40,892 bases of DNA from an uncultured Aeromonas sp. Lineage in GTDB: Bacteria > Pseudomonadota > Gammaproteobacteria > Enterobacterales > Aeromonadaceae. The DNA is taken from the NCBI GenBank assembly GCA_945957575.1, contig CAMFLW010000013.1:1-40892 (forward strand), given 5' to 3'. Shown piece after piece: positions 15,222 to 25,189 of this stretch. The stretch's first letter is position 1. Every line of letters begins with the position of its first letter. The position numbers were made by a program, and so were the translations under genes. The notes below the pieces were generated by a model. That model saw only the letters and a list, made by a program, of their open reading frames with translations. It had not been told where the DNA came from and made no database searches.

Positions 15222-16124
15222 ATGAAGACCCATTCTGATGAACTGACCCTGTTTGTGGCGGTGGTGGAGGCGGGCAGTTTTCGCCAGGCGGCTGAGAACC
15301 TCGGCATGGATAACTCGGTGGTGAGCCGCGGCATCAAACGGCTGGAGGAGAAGCTCTCCACCGTTTTGCTCAATCGCACCACGAGGCGGGTCAGCCTGAC
15401 CGAGGAGGGGAGCTGGTTCTATCAGCGGGCGGTGAAGATCCTGACCGAGATGAGCGAGGCGGAGGGGCTGCTGCTGATGCGCCGCGAGCAGCCGGAGGGG
15501 ATATTGCGGGTCGATGCGGCCACGCCTTTTATCCTCCATCGGCTGGTGCCCATTATCGGCGAGTTTCGACGCCGTTATCCGGCCATCGAGCTGCAACTGC
15601 ACAGCTCGGAGGGCTTTATCAATCTGATGGAGCGGCGGGTGGACATGGCCATCCGCATCGGCGAGCTGAGCGACTCCTCTTTGCGCGCGCTGCCGTTGGG
15701 CCGCTCTCGGCTGCGGCTGCTGGCCTCCCCCGCCTATCTGAGTGAGCGCGGCACCCCGCGCCAGCCGGCAGATCTGCTGAACGGCCACGAGCTGCTTGGC
15801 TTTTTGCATCCCGATCACCTCAACCACTGGCCGCTATTGAGTGCCGAGCAGGGGGATCGCTTTCCCATTACTCCCAGCCTGCGTGCAAGCAGTGGGGAAA
15901 CCTTGCGTCAGCTGGCGCTGGCGGGGCAGGGGATCGTCTGTCTGTCGGACTTTATGACCGGGCCGGATCGGGCGAGCGGGGCGCTGGTGGAGGTGCTGGC
16001 GCGCAGCAACAGCGGCGCCTCCCGTCCCATCAATGCGGTATTTTACTCCGATGCCCAGCGCGATATCCGGCTGCGGGTCTGGCTCGATTTTCTTAAAGAA
16101 CAGCTGGGCAGCCACTCACTTTGA
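15222..16124 (+). CDS. yafC: LysR-family transcriptional regulator YafC
   Basis: 300 residues. The winged helix-turn-helix is at residues 1-60 (ELTLFVAVVEAGSFRQAAENLGMDNSVVSRGIKRLEEKL), followed by a linker helix and a periplasmic-binding-like effector domain (ILRVDAATPFILHRLVPII onward; SSGETLRQLALAGQGIVCLSDFM near 220). The effector-domain stretches match E. coli YafC ([38 protein letters not shown]), and in E. coli yafC is also next to dkgB. It is divergent from the DUF6404-VOC pair. The ligand and targets are unknown; the neighbouring carbonyl/quinone-handling genes are plausible targets. Confidence 0.85.
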   Translation: MKTHSDELTLFVAVVEAGSFRQAAENLGMDNSVVSRGIKRLEEKLSTVLLNRTTRRVSLTEEGSWFYQRAVKILTEMSEAEGLLLMRREQPEGILRVDAATPFILHRLVPIIGEFRRRYPAIELQLHSSEGFINLMERRVDMAIRIGELSDSSLRALPLGRSRLRLLASPAYLSERGTPRQPADLLNGHELLGFLHPDHLNHWPLLSAEQGDRFPITPSLRASSGETLRQLALAGQGIVCLSDFMTGPDRASGALVEVLARSNSGASRPINAVFYSDAQRDIRLRVWLDFLKEQLGSHSL

Positions 16125-16233
16125 TGCGGTGGGCCAGAATGCGTGGTGGTTGGCCACGCAAGGGCGTGGGTACCGCATATGTGCACCATTCAGACTGCGC
16201 CCATCTGGCAATGTAAAAGCCTGCCTGGAATGT

Positions 16234-16265
16234 AAAAAAAGAGGCCGACATTGCGGTCGGCCTCT
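16234..16265 (-). terminator. intrinsic terminator of glpFK
   Basis: AGAGGCCGAC (16240-16249) pairs with GTCGGCCTCT (16256-16265). The A7 at 16234-16240 provides the T-run on the minus strand. It lies 36 bp past the glpK stop. Confidence 0.9.
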
Positions 16266-16300
16266 TGGGGGGTTATCTCAACGGAATGTCGGTTATCCGA

Positions 16301-17857
<1,557 letters not shown>

Positions 17858-18706
17858 TTATGCGGCAGCCTCTTCTTTGGCGGTTTGGGTCGCTTGCTCG
17901 GTGGTGACGACACGGTTGCCCGGGACGCAGGGAGCCAGCACTTTGACATACAGAGCGGTACCAATCTGGGCGCCAACGATGGGGCCAAGGATCGGAACCC
18001 AGAAGTAGGGGTTGTCACGACCACCGGTCAGGGCAACATCACCCCAGCCAGCAAAGAACGCGAACAGTTTCGGACCAAAGTCACGGGCCGGGTTCATGGC
18101 AAAACCGGTTAACGGGCCAAGGGAGGCACCGATCACTGCGATCAGGATACCGATCAGCAGAGCGGCTGCGAAACCTTTGGGAGCGCCGTTGTTGTTGTCA
18201 CCCAGCGCCATGATGCCCAGCATCAGGACGGCGGTGATCACCAGCTCGACGGCGAAGGCTTGCATGTTGGTCAGCAGGGCATTGGGGTAGGTGGAGAAGA
18301 TCCCGGCGGTGCCGAGGCTCTCGACGCTGCCGCGCACCACGTTATGGGTCACTTCCCACTGGGTGAAAAGGTTACCATAAAGGAAGTAGACAAGGGCGGC
18401 GAAGCAGAAGGCACCGGCCATCTGGGCGATGATGTAGGGCACCACCTTGCGCTTGTCGAACCCGCAGAAGGTCATCAGCGCCAGCGTTACAGCCGGGTTC
18501 AAGTGGGCACCTGAAATGCCGCCGGTCACATAGATGGCGATGGCCACACCCAGACCCCAGGTAATGGAGATTTCCCACTGCCCGAAGTTGGCGCCAGCCA
18601 GCACCAGTGCCGCCACACATCCGACGCCGAAAAATATCAGCAGGCCGGTTCCGATAAACTCGGCGATGCACTCGCCAAGCAGGGTATTGGGTCTTTGTAT
18701 GCTCAT
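17858..18706 (-). CDS. glpF: glycerol uptake facilitator (aquaglyceroporin)
   Basis: 282 residues, six membrane helices plus two half-helices carrying the NPA boxes HLNPAVT (first) and MNPARDF (second); the Arg after the second NPA is the selectivity-filter residue. It lets glycerol diffuse across the inner membrane to GlpK. ATG 18704-18706 is chosen for its match to the family start and an AAGGA site upstream. It is first in the glpFK operon and divergent from glpT across a 497-bp regulatory region. Confidence 0.96.
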   Translation of the reverse strand: MSIQRPNTLLGECIAEFIGTGLLIFFGVGCVAALVLAGANFGQWEISITWGLGVAIAIYVTGGISGAHLNPAVTLALMTFCGFDKRKVVPYIIAQMAGAFCFAALVYFLYGNLFTQWEVTHNVVRGSVESLGTAGIFSTYPNALLTNMQAFAVELVITAVLMLGIMALGDNNNGAPKGFAAALLIGILIAVIGASLGPLTGFAMNPARDFGPKLFAFFAGWGDVALTGGRDNPYFWVPILGPIVGAQIGTALYVKVLAPCVPGNRVVTTEQATQTAKEEAAA

Positions 18707-19203
18707 ACTTTTGTTCCTTATATCCACCCGTAGAGGTTTGATGTTCCGTTTTATCTTTTTGTGTCTATCCGTTGCTGCGTTGCTGCCGAAAACGTTTCCT
18801 TGTTGTTTTTGCGTCTTGCGCAAACGTTATGCTCGTTTGCGCTCGTTATCGGTCGTGACAGAAAATAACCCTTCCCAATAATTTCACCATCCCCCCTCCA
18901 TAGGAAATGTGGACAAGATCCCACTCATTGCTAAGAAAATGTGACGTAAAGCATCTTGATAACCGCTGGTTACCACTTAGGGGGTAACTCGCAACCCTTG
19001 CCACACAAGGGCTGGCGCTTGCTGAGTGATTTCTCATTTGGAGCTTTTATTTGTAATAAAACTGCAATATTTGAGCATGCATCACAGATTAAATGAGCGA
19101 ATATGAGCACAATAGGCTCGCTTACGAATTAGTGGACTCACATGATTCGTTGGAATGGTCAGGGCATCCTCAACCGCCCATAACAACAATAAGGAAGCAG
19201 AAC
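18707..19203. promoter_or_regulatory. glpFK/glpT divergent regulatory region
   Basis: 497 bp without a gene. It contains a perfect inverted repeat GCGCAAACG-N7-CGTTTGCGC (18818-18842) with nearby GCTCGTT copies (18831 and 18841), and on the glpT side TGAGCGAA and TGAGCAC elements (19094-19110) that resemble GlpR half-sites (E. coli consensus ATGTTCG/CGAACAT). A TCACA element at 19082-19086 could be half of a CRP site, but the other half is poor. There is a small hairpin CCCTTG/CAAGGG at 18995-19011. Promoter boxes are not clear enough to place. Confidence 0.5.
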
Positions 19204-20562
19204 ATGCTTAGTCTCTTCAGGCCTGCGGCGCACATCGACAGGCTCCCGGCTGACAAGGTCGACCCCTTCTACAAACGCATGCGTTGGCAGGTGTTTTTCG
19301 GGATCTTCTTCGGTTACGCCGGCTACTACCTGGTACGGAAAAACTTCAGTCTGGCGATGCCCTATCTGATCGAGCAGGGCTTCTCCCGTGGTGATCTCGG
19401 TTTCGCGCTCTCCGGGGTCTCCATCGCTTACGGTTTGTCCAAGTTCCTGATGGGGAACGTCTCTGACCGTTCCAACGCCCGTTACTTCCTCTCCGCCGGT
19501 CTGCTGCTCTCGGCTGCCATCATGTTCATGATGGGTACCATGCACTGGGCCACCTCCAGCATTGCCATCATGTTTGTGCTGTTGTTCCTGAACGGTTGGG
19601 CACAGGGCATGGGCTGGCCGCCCTGCGGTCGCACAATGGTGCACTGGTGGTCACAGAAAGAGCGCGGTGAAGTGGTTGCGGTCTGGAACGTGGCCCACAA
19701 CGTGGGTGGCGGCATGATTGGCCCGCTGTTTATCCTCGGGATGGGCTGGTTCAACGACTGGCGCAGCGCCTTCTATGTGCCTGCGGCAGCGGCGGCCGCC
19801 ATCGCGGTGATCGCCTTCTTCGTGATGCGTGATACCCCGCAATCGGTCGGTTTGCCTCCTATCGAGGAGTACAAGAACGACTATCCGAAGGATTACAACG
19901 AGAGCCACGAGCAGGAGTTTTCCGCCAAGGAGATCTTCGTCAAGTACGTGCTGCACAACAAACTGCTGTGGTACATCGCGATCGCCAACGCTTTCGTTTA
20001 CCTCATTCGTTACGGTGTGCTGGACTGGGCGCCAACCTACCTGAAAGAGGCCAAGCACTTCACCGTCGACAACTCCTCCTGGGCTTACTTCCTCTACGAG
20101 TGGGCCGGTATTCCGGGCACCCTTCTGTGTGGCTGGATCTCTGACAAGATGTTCCAGGGCCGCCGTGCCCCGGCCGGTATCCTGTTCATGGTGCTGGTGA
20201 CCCTGGCTGTGCTGGTTTACTGGTTCAACCCGGCCGGCAACCCGACCATCGACATGATGGCGCTGGTGGCTATCGGCTTCCTGATCTACGGCCCTGTCAT
20301 GCTGATCGGCCTCTATGCTCTTGAGCTGGCACCGAAGAAAGCAGCCGGTACTGCGGCAGGTTTCACCGGTCTGTTCGGTTATCTGGGCGGCGCCGTGGCA
20401 GCCAACGCCATGCTGGGTTATACCGTTGACCACTTCGGTTGGGATGGCGGCTTCATGGTACTGACCGTCTCCTGCGTGCTCTCTATCATTCTGCTGGCGA
20501 TGACCCTCAAGCACGAGAACATTGCCGTTGCGGCCAAAAAAGCGGCTGCCCATAAGGCATAA
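19204..20562 (+). CDS. glpT: sn-glycerol-3-phosphate:phosphate antiporter
   Basis: 452 residues, the same length as E. coli GlpT, with twelve membrane helices of the OPA branch of the major facilitator superfamily. It imports glycerol 3-phosphate in exchange for phosphate. Matching landmarks are the [21 protein letters not shown] segment with the substrate-site Arg, [20 protein letters not shown] in helix 4-5, [19 protein letters not shown] in the central loop, and [20 protein letters not shown]. The start ATG 19204 has AAGGAAGC upstream; the open frame extends 37 codons further but without family similarity. It is followed by a terminator and then glpR. Confidence 0.97.
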   Translation: MLSLFRPAAHIDRLPADKVDPFYKRMRWQVFFGIFFGYAGYYLVRKNFSLAMPYLIEQGFSRGDLGFALSGVSIAYGLSKFLMGNVSDRSNARYFLSAGLLLSAAIMFMMGTMHWATSSIAIMFVLLFLNGWAQGMGWPPCGRTMVHWWSQKERGEVVAVWNVAHNVGGGMIGPLFILGMGWFNDWRSAFYVPAAAAAAIAVIAFFVMRDTPQSVGLPPIEEYKNDYPKDYNESHEQEFSAKEIFVKYVLHNKLLWYIAIANAFVYLIRYGVLDWAPTYLKEAKHFTVDNSSWAYFLYEWAGIPGTLLCGWISDKMFQGRRAPAGILFMVLVTLAVLVYWFNPAGNPTIDMMALVAIGFLIYGPVMLIGLYALELAPKKAAGTAAGFTGLFGYLGGAVAANAMLGYTVDHFGWDGGFMVLTVSCVLSIILLAMTLKHENIAVAAKKAAAHKA

Positions 20563-20610
20563 AACGTGATCCTCAGCTTATTGATCCCAAAGGGGATCAG
20601 GTAAACTGCC

Positions 20611-20642
20611 AAAAGGCCCCGCATCTGCCGGGGCCTTTTTTT
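20611..20642 (+). terminator. intrinsic terminator of glpT
   Basis: AAAAGGCCCCG (20611-20621) pairs with CGGGGCCTTTT (20629-20639) and is followed by more T. It separates glpT from glpR, so glpR probably has its own promoter or relies on read-through. Confidence 0.93.
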
Positions 20643-20664
20643 GTCTCATCATCGGAGTGCAAGC

Positions 20665-21423
20665 GTGAAGCAAACCCAACGACATCTGGAGATCCTGGAC
20701 GTCCTGACGCGGCAGGGATTTGTCTCGACCGACGATCTGGTGACCCATTTTGATGTCAGCCCCCAGACCATTCGCCGGGATCTCAACGATCTCGCCGAGC
20801 AGAACAAGATCCGGCGCCATCATGGCGGTGCCTCCCTGCATTCGAGTACCGTCAATACCGCCTACAGCGCCCGTAAAGTGATGCAACTCAAGGAGAAAGA
20901 GCGCATCGCCCGCGAGGTAGCGGCCAATATTCCCGACGGCTCATCGCTCTTTATCGACATAGGCACCACCACCGAAGCCATTGCCCGCGCCCTGCTCGAT
21001 CACCGTGAGCTGCGCATCGTCACCAACAACCTCAACGTGGCCAGCATCCTGACGGCCAAGGATGACTTCACCGTCATCATTGCCGGTGGCGAGATCCGCA
21101 ACCGCGATGGCGGCATCGTGGGGGAGGCGACCCGCGACTTTATTGGTCAGTTTCGCATGGACTATGGCGTCATCGGGATTTCGGGGATCGATAACGACGG
21201 CTCCCTGCTCGATTTCGACTATCACGAGGTGAAGATTGCCCAGGCCATCATCGCTCACTCCCGTCAGGTGTTCCTGGCCGCCGACCACACCAAGTTCGGT
21301 CGCAACGCCATGGTCAATCTGGGCAATCTCAGCCAGATCCACGCCCTCTTTACCGATCAGGAGCCACCGGAAAAGCTGGCGCGATTGATGGCGCAACACC
21401 AGATCGCCTGCCATATCTGCTGA
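20665..21423 (+). CDS. glpR: glycerol-3-phosphate regulon repressor, DeoR family
   Basis: 252 residues, the same length as E. coli GlpR. Residues 1-60 form a DeoR winged helix-turn-helix (VKQTQRHLEILDVLTRQGFVSTDDLVTHF, VSPQTIRRDLNDLAEQ). The rest is the sugar-phosphate-sensing domain with DIGTTTEAIARAL, VTNNLNVA, GGEIRNRDGGIVGEA and DHTKFGRNAMV. It represses the glp genes, and glycerol 3-phosphate releases it. The start is taken as GTG 20665 because this gives exact alignment with the MKQTQRH start in E. coli, and GGAG lies upstream. The terminator just before it separates it from glpT. Confidence 0.95.
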   Translation: MKQTQRHLEILDVLTRQGFVSTDDLVTHFDVSPQTIRRDLNDLAEQNKIRRHHGGASLHSSTVNTAYSARKVMQLKEKERIAREVAANIPDGSSLFIDIGTTTEAIARALLDHRELRIVTNNLNVASILTAKDDFTVIIAGGEIRNRDGGIVGEATRDFIGQFRMDYGVIGISGIDNDGSLLDFDYHEVKIAQAIIAHSRQVFLAADHTKFGRNAMVNLGNLSQIHALFTDQEPPEKLARLMAQHQIACHIC

Positions 21424-21448
21424 CGGCTAAAGAGGTCAAGGCTGTGCC

Positions 21449-21477
21449 GGTCGCCCGGTCGGGCGGCCGTCTTTTTT
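21449..21477 (+). terminator. intrinsic terminator of glpR
   Basis: GGTCGCC (21449-21455) pairs with GGCGGCC (21462-21468), with one G-T pair, followed by GTC and T6. Confidence 0.8.
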
Positions 21478-21640
21478 CCCCTATCTCCGCGTTCATTTCC
21501 CCTTTATGGGTATTGCCAAAACCACTATCCAGCCTGGCTGTTTTGGCTGTTCACTCGCCAGTTTCAGCCCGCTCCCGGTCGCTCACCTGCCGTACCACTT
21601 TTGCCACCTCTGGCGGGCTGTGGTGATCACACTTTCGCCA

Positions 21641-21742
21641 TAAAATGTTCGTTTGTTGTGTTTTTATGTTCTAAAATGAGCGAAATCAAACATTGCCGTT
21701 ATGGCAATCATAAAAATGAAAGTAGGTGAACATGAGCGAACA
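21641..21742 (+). promoter_or_regulatory. glpD control region with GlpR-like elements
   Basis: Within the 308-bp glpR-glpD gap. ATGTTCG at 21645-21651 is an exact GlpR consensus half-site. ATGTTC (21666-21671) with TGAGCGAAA after it is a second candidate. GAACATGAGCGAACATTA (from 21728) overlaps the glpD start codon, where CGAACAT matches the consensus. A palindromic GTGATCAC at 21623-21630 is also present. The part 21478-21620 shows nothing I can identify. Binding is inferred from consensus only. Confidence 0.5.
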
Positions 21743-23219
21743 TTATGATCTGGTCGTCGTCGGTGGCGGCATCAACGGGGTTGGCATCGCAGCCGATGCG
21801 GCAGGACGGGGTCTGAAGGTTGCCCTGTTTGAGGCGCAAGATCTCGCCTCTGCCACCTCCTCCAACTCCAGCAAGCTGATCCACGGCGGTTTGCGCTATC
21901 TCGAACATTACGAATTCCGGCTGGTCAAAGAGGCGTTGGCGGAGCGTGAAGTGCTGCTCGGCATGGCGCCTCACATCGCTCGTCCCATGCGCTTTCGCCT
22001 GCCGCACCGCCCGCACCTGCGTCCGGCCTGGATGATCCGTGCCGGCCTCTTCCTTTATGACAATCTGGCCAAGCGCGACAAGCTAAAGGGCTGCTGTGGC
22101 GTGCGCTTCCTGCCGCAAGATGGCTTGAGCGCGGGGATTAACAAGGGGTTTGAATACTCGGACGCCTGGGTCGACGATGCCCGGCTGGTGGTGCTCAATG
22201 CCATGATGGCGCGCGACAAGGGTGCCGACGTACAGACCCGCACCCGCTGCATCAAGGCGGTGCGCGGCTCCAAACACTGGACGCTGACGCTGGAGCGGGA
22301 AGGGGGCGAGCAGTTCACCGTCAGCTGCCGTGGTCTGGTCAATGCGGCGGGCCCCTGGGTCAAAACCTTCTACGACGAGAGCCTGCACGAGAAATCCCCG
22401 CGCGGCATTCGCCTTATCAAGGGCAGCCACATGATAGTGCCGCGTATCCATGAGCGCGAAGAGGCCTATATCCTGCAAAACGAGGACAACCGTATCGTCT
22501 TCGTCATCCCATATCAGCAGGACTACTCCCTCATTGGCACCACTGATGTGGAGCACCACGGCAGCCCGCGCGAGGCGAAGATCAGCGACGCCGAGATCAC
22601 CTACCTGTGCAAGGTGGTCAACGCCCACTTCACCCGCCAGATCGCCCCGAAAGATGTGGTCTGGACCTATGCCGGGGTGCGCCCACTGTGCGATGACGAA
22701 TCCGACTCGCCGCAGGCGGTGACCCGCGACTACACCCTCGAACTGTCTGGCGAATCCGACGGTGCGCCGCTCTTGTCGGTGTTTGGCGGCAAGCTCACCA
22801 CCTATCGCAAGCTGGCGCAGGCCGCCTGCAACAAGCTCAAACCCTGGTTCAGCCAGATGGGGGATGACTGGACGGCGAGCAGCCGGCTGCCCGGTGGCGA
22901 GTTCGACTGCTCGGTTCGCGAGTTGGCGCGCGCCTTTGCGCTGGAGTTTGACTGGCTCGATGATCGCAGTGCCCTGCGTATCGCCGAAGCCTATGGCGCC
23001 CATGCCCGGCTCTGGCTCAAGGAGCCCCGCGGTCAGCACTTTGGTGCCGGACTATACGAATCTGAGGTGCGCTACCTTATCGAGCGGGAGTGGGCCTGTA
23101 CCCTGGACGATATCCTCTGGCGCCGCAGCAAGCTGGGGCTGCGCCTGTCCGATTCCGAGCAACAGCAGCTGGGTGAGTGGCTGGCACACCATCACCACGG
23201 CCTGTGCAAAGCAAGCTGA
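21732..23219 (+). CDS. glpD: aerobic sn-glycerol-3-phosphate dehydrogenase
   Basis: 495 residues (E. coli 501). It is a membrane-associated FAD enzyme that oxidises glycerol 3-phosphate to dihydroxyacetone phosphate and passes electrons to ubiquinone. The FAD Rossmann motif is at the N-terminus (YDLVVVGGGINGVGIAADAAGRG), followed by SNSSKLIHGGLRYLEHYEF, FRLPHRPHLRPAWMIR, NEDNRIVFVIPYQ, GTTDVEHHG and WTYAGVRPLCDDESDSPQAVTRDY. The ATG at 21732 is preferred over a GTG two codons earlier. A putative GlpR element overlaps the start. It completes a local pathway of GlpF, GlpK, GlpT and GlpD under GlpR. Confidence 0.97.
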   Translation: MSEHYDLVVVGGGINGVGIAADAAGRGLKVALFEAQDLASATSSNSSKLIHGGLRYLEHYEFRLVKEALAEREVLLGMAPHIARPMRFRLPHRPHLRPAWMIRAGLFLYDNLAKRDKLKGCCGVRFLPQDGLSAGINKGFEYSDAWVDDARLVVLNAMMARDKGADVQTRTRCIKAVRGSKHWTLTLEREGGEQFTVSCRGLVNAAGPWVKTFYDESLHEKSPRGIRLIKGSHMIVPRIHEREEAYILQNEDNRIVFVIPYQQDYSLIGTTDVEHHGSPREAKISDAEITYLCKVVNAHFTRQIAPKDVVWTYAGVRPLCDDESDSPQAVTRDYTLELSGESDGAPLLSVFGGKLTTYRKLAQAACNKLKPWFSQMGDDWTASSRLPGGEFDCSVRELARAFALEFDWLDDRSALRIAEAYGAHARLWLKEPRGQHFGAGLYESEVRYLIEREWACTLDDILWRRSKLGLRLSDSEQQQLGEWLAHHHHGLCKAS

Positions 23220-23314
23220 AGCCACTGAAGGGCGGCCCTGCGTCGCCCTTCCTATAACTGCAATAAATCTCTTATGTAACAATCATCTACACACAATAAT
23301 AAAGAGTGTCACAT

Positions 23315-23825
23315 ATGAGAGAACTCGCCGTTTCCCTCATTGTCTTGAGCCTTGAGCCTTGGGGCATCTCTCTCATTACCTGTTCTGGCCGCCGACGAAG
23401 GCAAGATAGTGATTGCCCACCGTGGCGCCTCCGGCTACCTGCCCGAGCACACTTTGGAGTCAAAGGCGCTGGCCTATGGCAAGGTAACCCCCTACAGCTA
23501 TGACTGGATGTTCAAGTCGGGGGCGATGAAAACCATCGCCAGCTATGCCGAGGGGATTGGCCCGTGGAAGCCGATGATCGTTACCGAACCGGGCTCCCTG
23601 GGCAAGCCGGTCTTCACCGGCATGGTCAAAGAGGCCCACGCGGCTGGTCTCAAGGTGCATCCTTATACTTTCCGTCAGGATGGGGGGGAGAGCCCGGCCT
23701 ATGCCAAGGACGTCACCGATCTCCTTAACATCTTCCTCTATCAGGCCGATGTGGATGGGGTGTTCAGTGACTTCCCCGACAAGGCGGTGGCCGTCATCCA
23801 AGCCCATGAAGGGACACGGAAATAG
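23315..23825 (+). pseudogene. glpQ: decayed glpQ (periplasmic glycerophosphodiester phosphodiesterase)
   Basis: The remnant of a GlpQ gene. From ATG 23315 the signal peptide reads MRELAVSLIVLSL and then shifts frame. The 7-mer CTTGAGC is present twice in tandem (23344-23350, 23351-23357). Removing one copy restores a continuous frame giving a normal signal peptide ending ...SLSLPVLAAD and then EGKIVIAHRGASGYLPEHTL, the GlpQ mature start. After ALAYGK (near 23480) the sequence jumps in frame to YSYDWMFKSGAMK, which corresponds to about residue 258 of E. coli GlpQ. Roughly 200 residues are missing, including the catalytic EQD and HDH regions. The C-terminal part (HPYTFRQD..., DVDGVFSDFPDKA) is intact. 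No active enzyme can result. Confidence 0.93.
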
Positions 23826-23850
23826 TTGGCAAAGTGTCATTTGAATTCAG

Positions 23851-23880
23851 AGCGGGGCCAGATGGCCTCGCTTTTTATTT
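23851..23880 (+). terminator. intrinsic terminator after the glpQ remnant
   Basis: AGCGGGGCC (23851-23859) pairs with GGCCTCGCT (23864-23872), with one G-T pair, followed by TTTTATTT. Confidence 0.85.
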
Positions 23881-24045
23881 AACGGGAGCAGAGAAGGGCG
23901 TGTGCGGCCTGTCAGAAAATAGCCAGATCACGTCATCGCGTGCCGGATCTGCATCATTTTACGCAGTTTTTACGTAGCAGAGCGCTGGCATGAAATCGGC
24001 AGAGCGGTTAGTCTAGCGGCGTTGAACCAACCCCAAGAGGTACAG

Positions 24046-24528
24046 ATGAAAACCGTATTGCGTTTTAGCCTGCTGGGCGCCTTGTTGCTGGGTGGCCATG
24101 CCTTCGCCGCCGAGCCGAAAAAATTTGATATCAGCATGTTCCCAGCCGCTGACGTGAATCAGGAACGTGTGGTGATCCGCCTGCCTGAAGTCGAGAAAGA
24201 AGCCGACATGATGGTCGAGCTGCAGGTCGGCAAAAAGATGATGGTTGATTGCAACGTGCCGCGTTTTGCTGGCAACCTGGAACAGCACAGCGTCAAAGGC
24301 TGGGGCTACAACTATTTGCAACTGGGCAAGGTCTCCGACCCCATCAGCACCCTGATGATGTGCCCGGACAACCAGCAGAAAGAGACCTTCGTCCAGATTT
24401 ACGGCCAGGGCTTTTTCGTGAACTACAACTCCAAGCTGCCGTTCGTGATCTACGTGCCGCAGGAGTACGAAGTGCGCTACCGCCTGTGGCGTGCCGACAA
24501 CCTGGCCCAACCGGCCATGATTGAGTAA
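24046..24528 (+). CDS. eco: ecotin, periplasmic serine protease inhibitor
   Basis: 160 residues with a Sec signal peptide (MKTVLRFSLLGALLLGGHAFA). Ecotin is a dimeric inhibitor of trypsin-, chymotrypsin- and elastase-like proteases that guards the cell against host or competitor enzymes. Conserved parts are VDCN (Cys70), LEQHSVKGWGYNYLQLGKVSDPIST, CPD (Cys106, the expected disulfide partner) and NYNSKLPFVIYVP. Counting back from Cys106, the P1 position equivalent to E. coli Met84 is Leu103. A GAGG site lies 5 bases before ATG 24046. It is monocistronic, with its own terminator. Confidence 0.95.
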   Translation: MKTVLRFSLLGALLLGGHAFAAEPKKFDISMFPAADVNQERVVIRLPEVEKEADMMVELQVGKKMMVDCNVPRFAGNLEQHSVKGWGYNYLQLGKVSDPISTLMMCPDNQQKETFVQIYGQGFFVNYNSKLPFVIYVPQEYEVRYRLWRADNLAQPAMIE

Positions 24529-24561
24529 GCATGTTTGCACCAAGAGTTTACTTTATGTGAC

Positions 24562-24591
24562 AAATAAAGCGCCGTATGGCGCTTTATTTTT
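24562..24591 (+). terminator. intrinsic terminator of ecotin gene
   Basis: AAATAAAGCGCC (24562-24573) pairs with GGCGCTTTATTT (24578-24589) around GTAT and is followed by T. The 12-bp perfect stem with flanking A and T could work on both strands. Confidence 0.92.
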
Positions 24592-24817
24592 ACCTGCACA
24601 GCCCCAAAAATGACGTGCAAATTGGCTGCGTGTTTACATAAGTTTATTATTTATCAACGTTTTTTGTGTGTTATGCCACAAAATCGGCGTCAGCTATGGG
24701 ATAAATCGACTTCGATAAAAAATATTTATTAACATAGCGAAAAAATTGATTTTGCACTCGGCGATGGCCTGATGATACTTGCCCGCAAAGGTCAAACTAA
24801 CCAGAAAAAAGAGCACT

Positions 24818-25189
24818 ATGAGCTTCGAATCAGACAAGCGTTTCAACGACTTCAAACATTTTCCCCGTGGCCTGCGTCGCAGTGGCGAATTCACTGTGGC
24901 CGAAGCGGACAGTCTGGAAAAGTATGGTACCGCCATGCTGGCACTCTATCAGGGTAACTTGGCGCCCCGTGACGATGTCGAATCCGCCTTCGTCGAGCAG
25001 GTCCAATCCGGCGCGGCCGGTGCCAACCCCCATGCCAAGGTGTGGTTCAAGTACCTCAAGGTGATCGGTCCCAAGCGCGTTCATCGCCTCTGCACCGTCG
25101 TTGGCGGCGCCAGCGAAGAGAGCAGTGGTGGTGGCAGCTTTGATGTCGGTGGTGGCAGCGGCGGTGGCAGTGACGAGTCCATCGATTAA
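24818..25189 (+). CDS. maoP: MaoP (YifE, DUF413), macrodomain Ori organisation protein
   Basis: 123 residues. The first 95 match E. coli MaoP/YifE: RFNDFKHFPRGLRRSGEFTVAEADSLEKYG corresponds to [30 protein letters not shown], and the later VWFKYLKVIGPKRVHRL to VWSKYMTRIKRPKRFH. MaoP works with the maoS site to organise the Ori macrodomain in E. coli. The C-terminus has an added Gly/Ser-rich acidic tail (SSGGGSFDVGGGSGGGSDESID). ATG 24818 is chosen by alignment; the upstream site is weak. The stop overlaps the hdfR start as TAATG. Confidence 0.9.
   Translation: MSFESDKRFNDFKHFPRGLRRSGEFTVAEADSLEKYGTAMLALYQGNLAPRDDVESAFVEQVQSGAAGANPHAKVWFKYLKVIGPKRVHRLCTVVGGASEESSGGGSFDVGGGSGGGSDESID

Noticed and set aside
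19082-19086. CRP site upstream of glpT
   Set aside because: Only the TCACA half is good; the opposite half at the right spacing does not match TGTGA, so it is not listed as a separate site.
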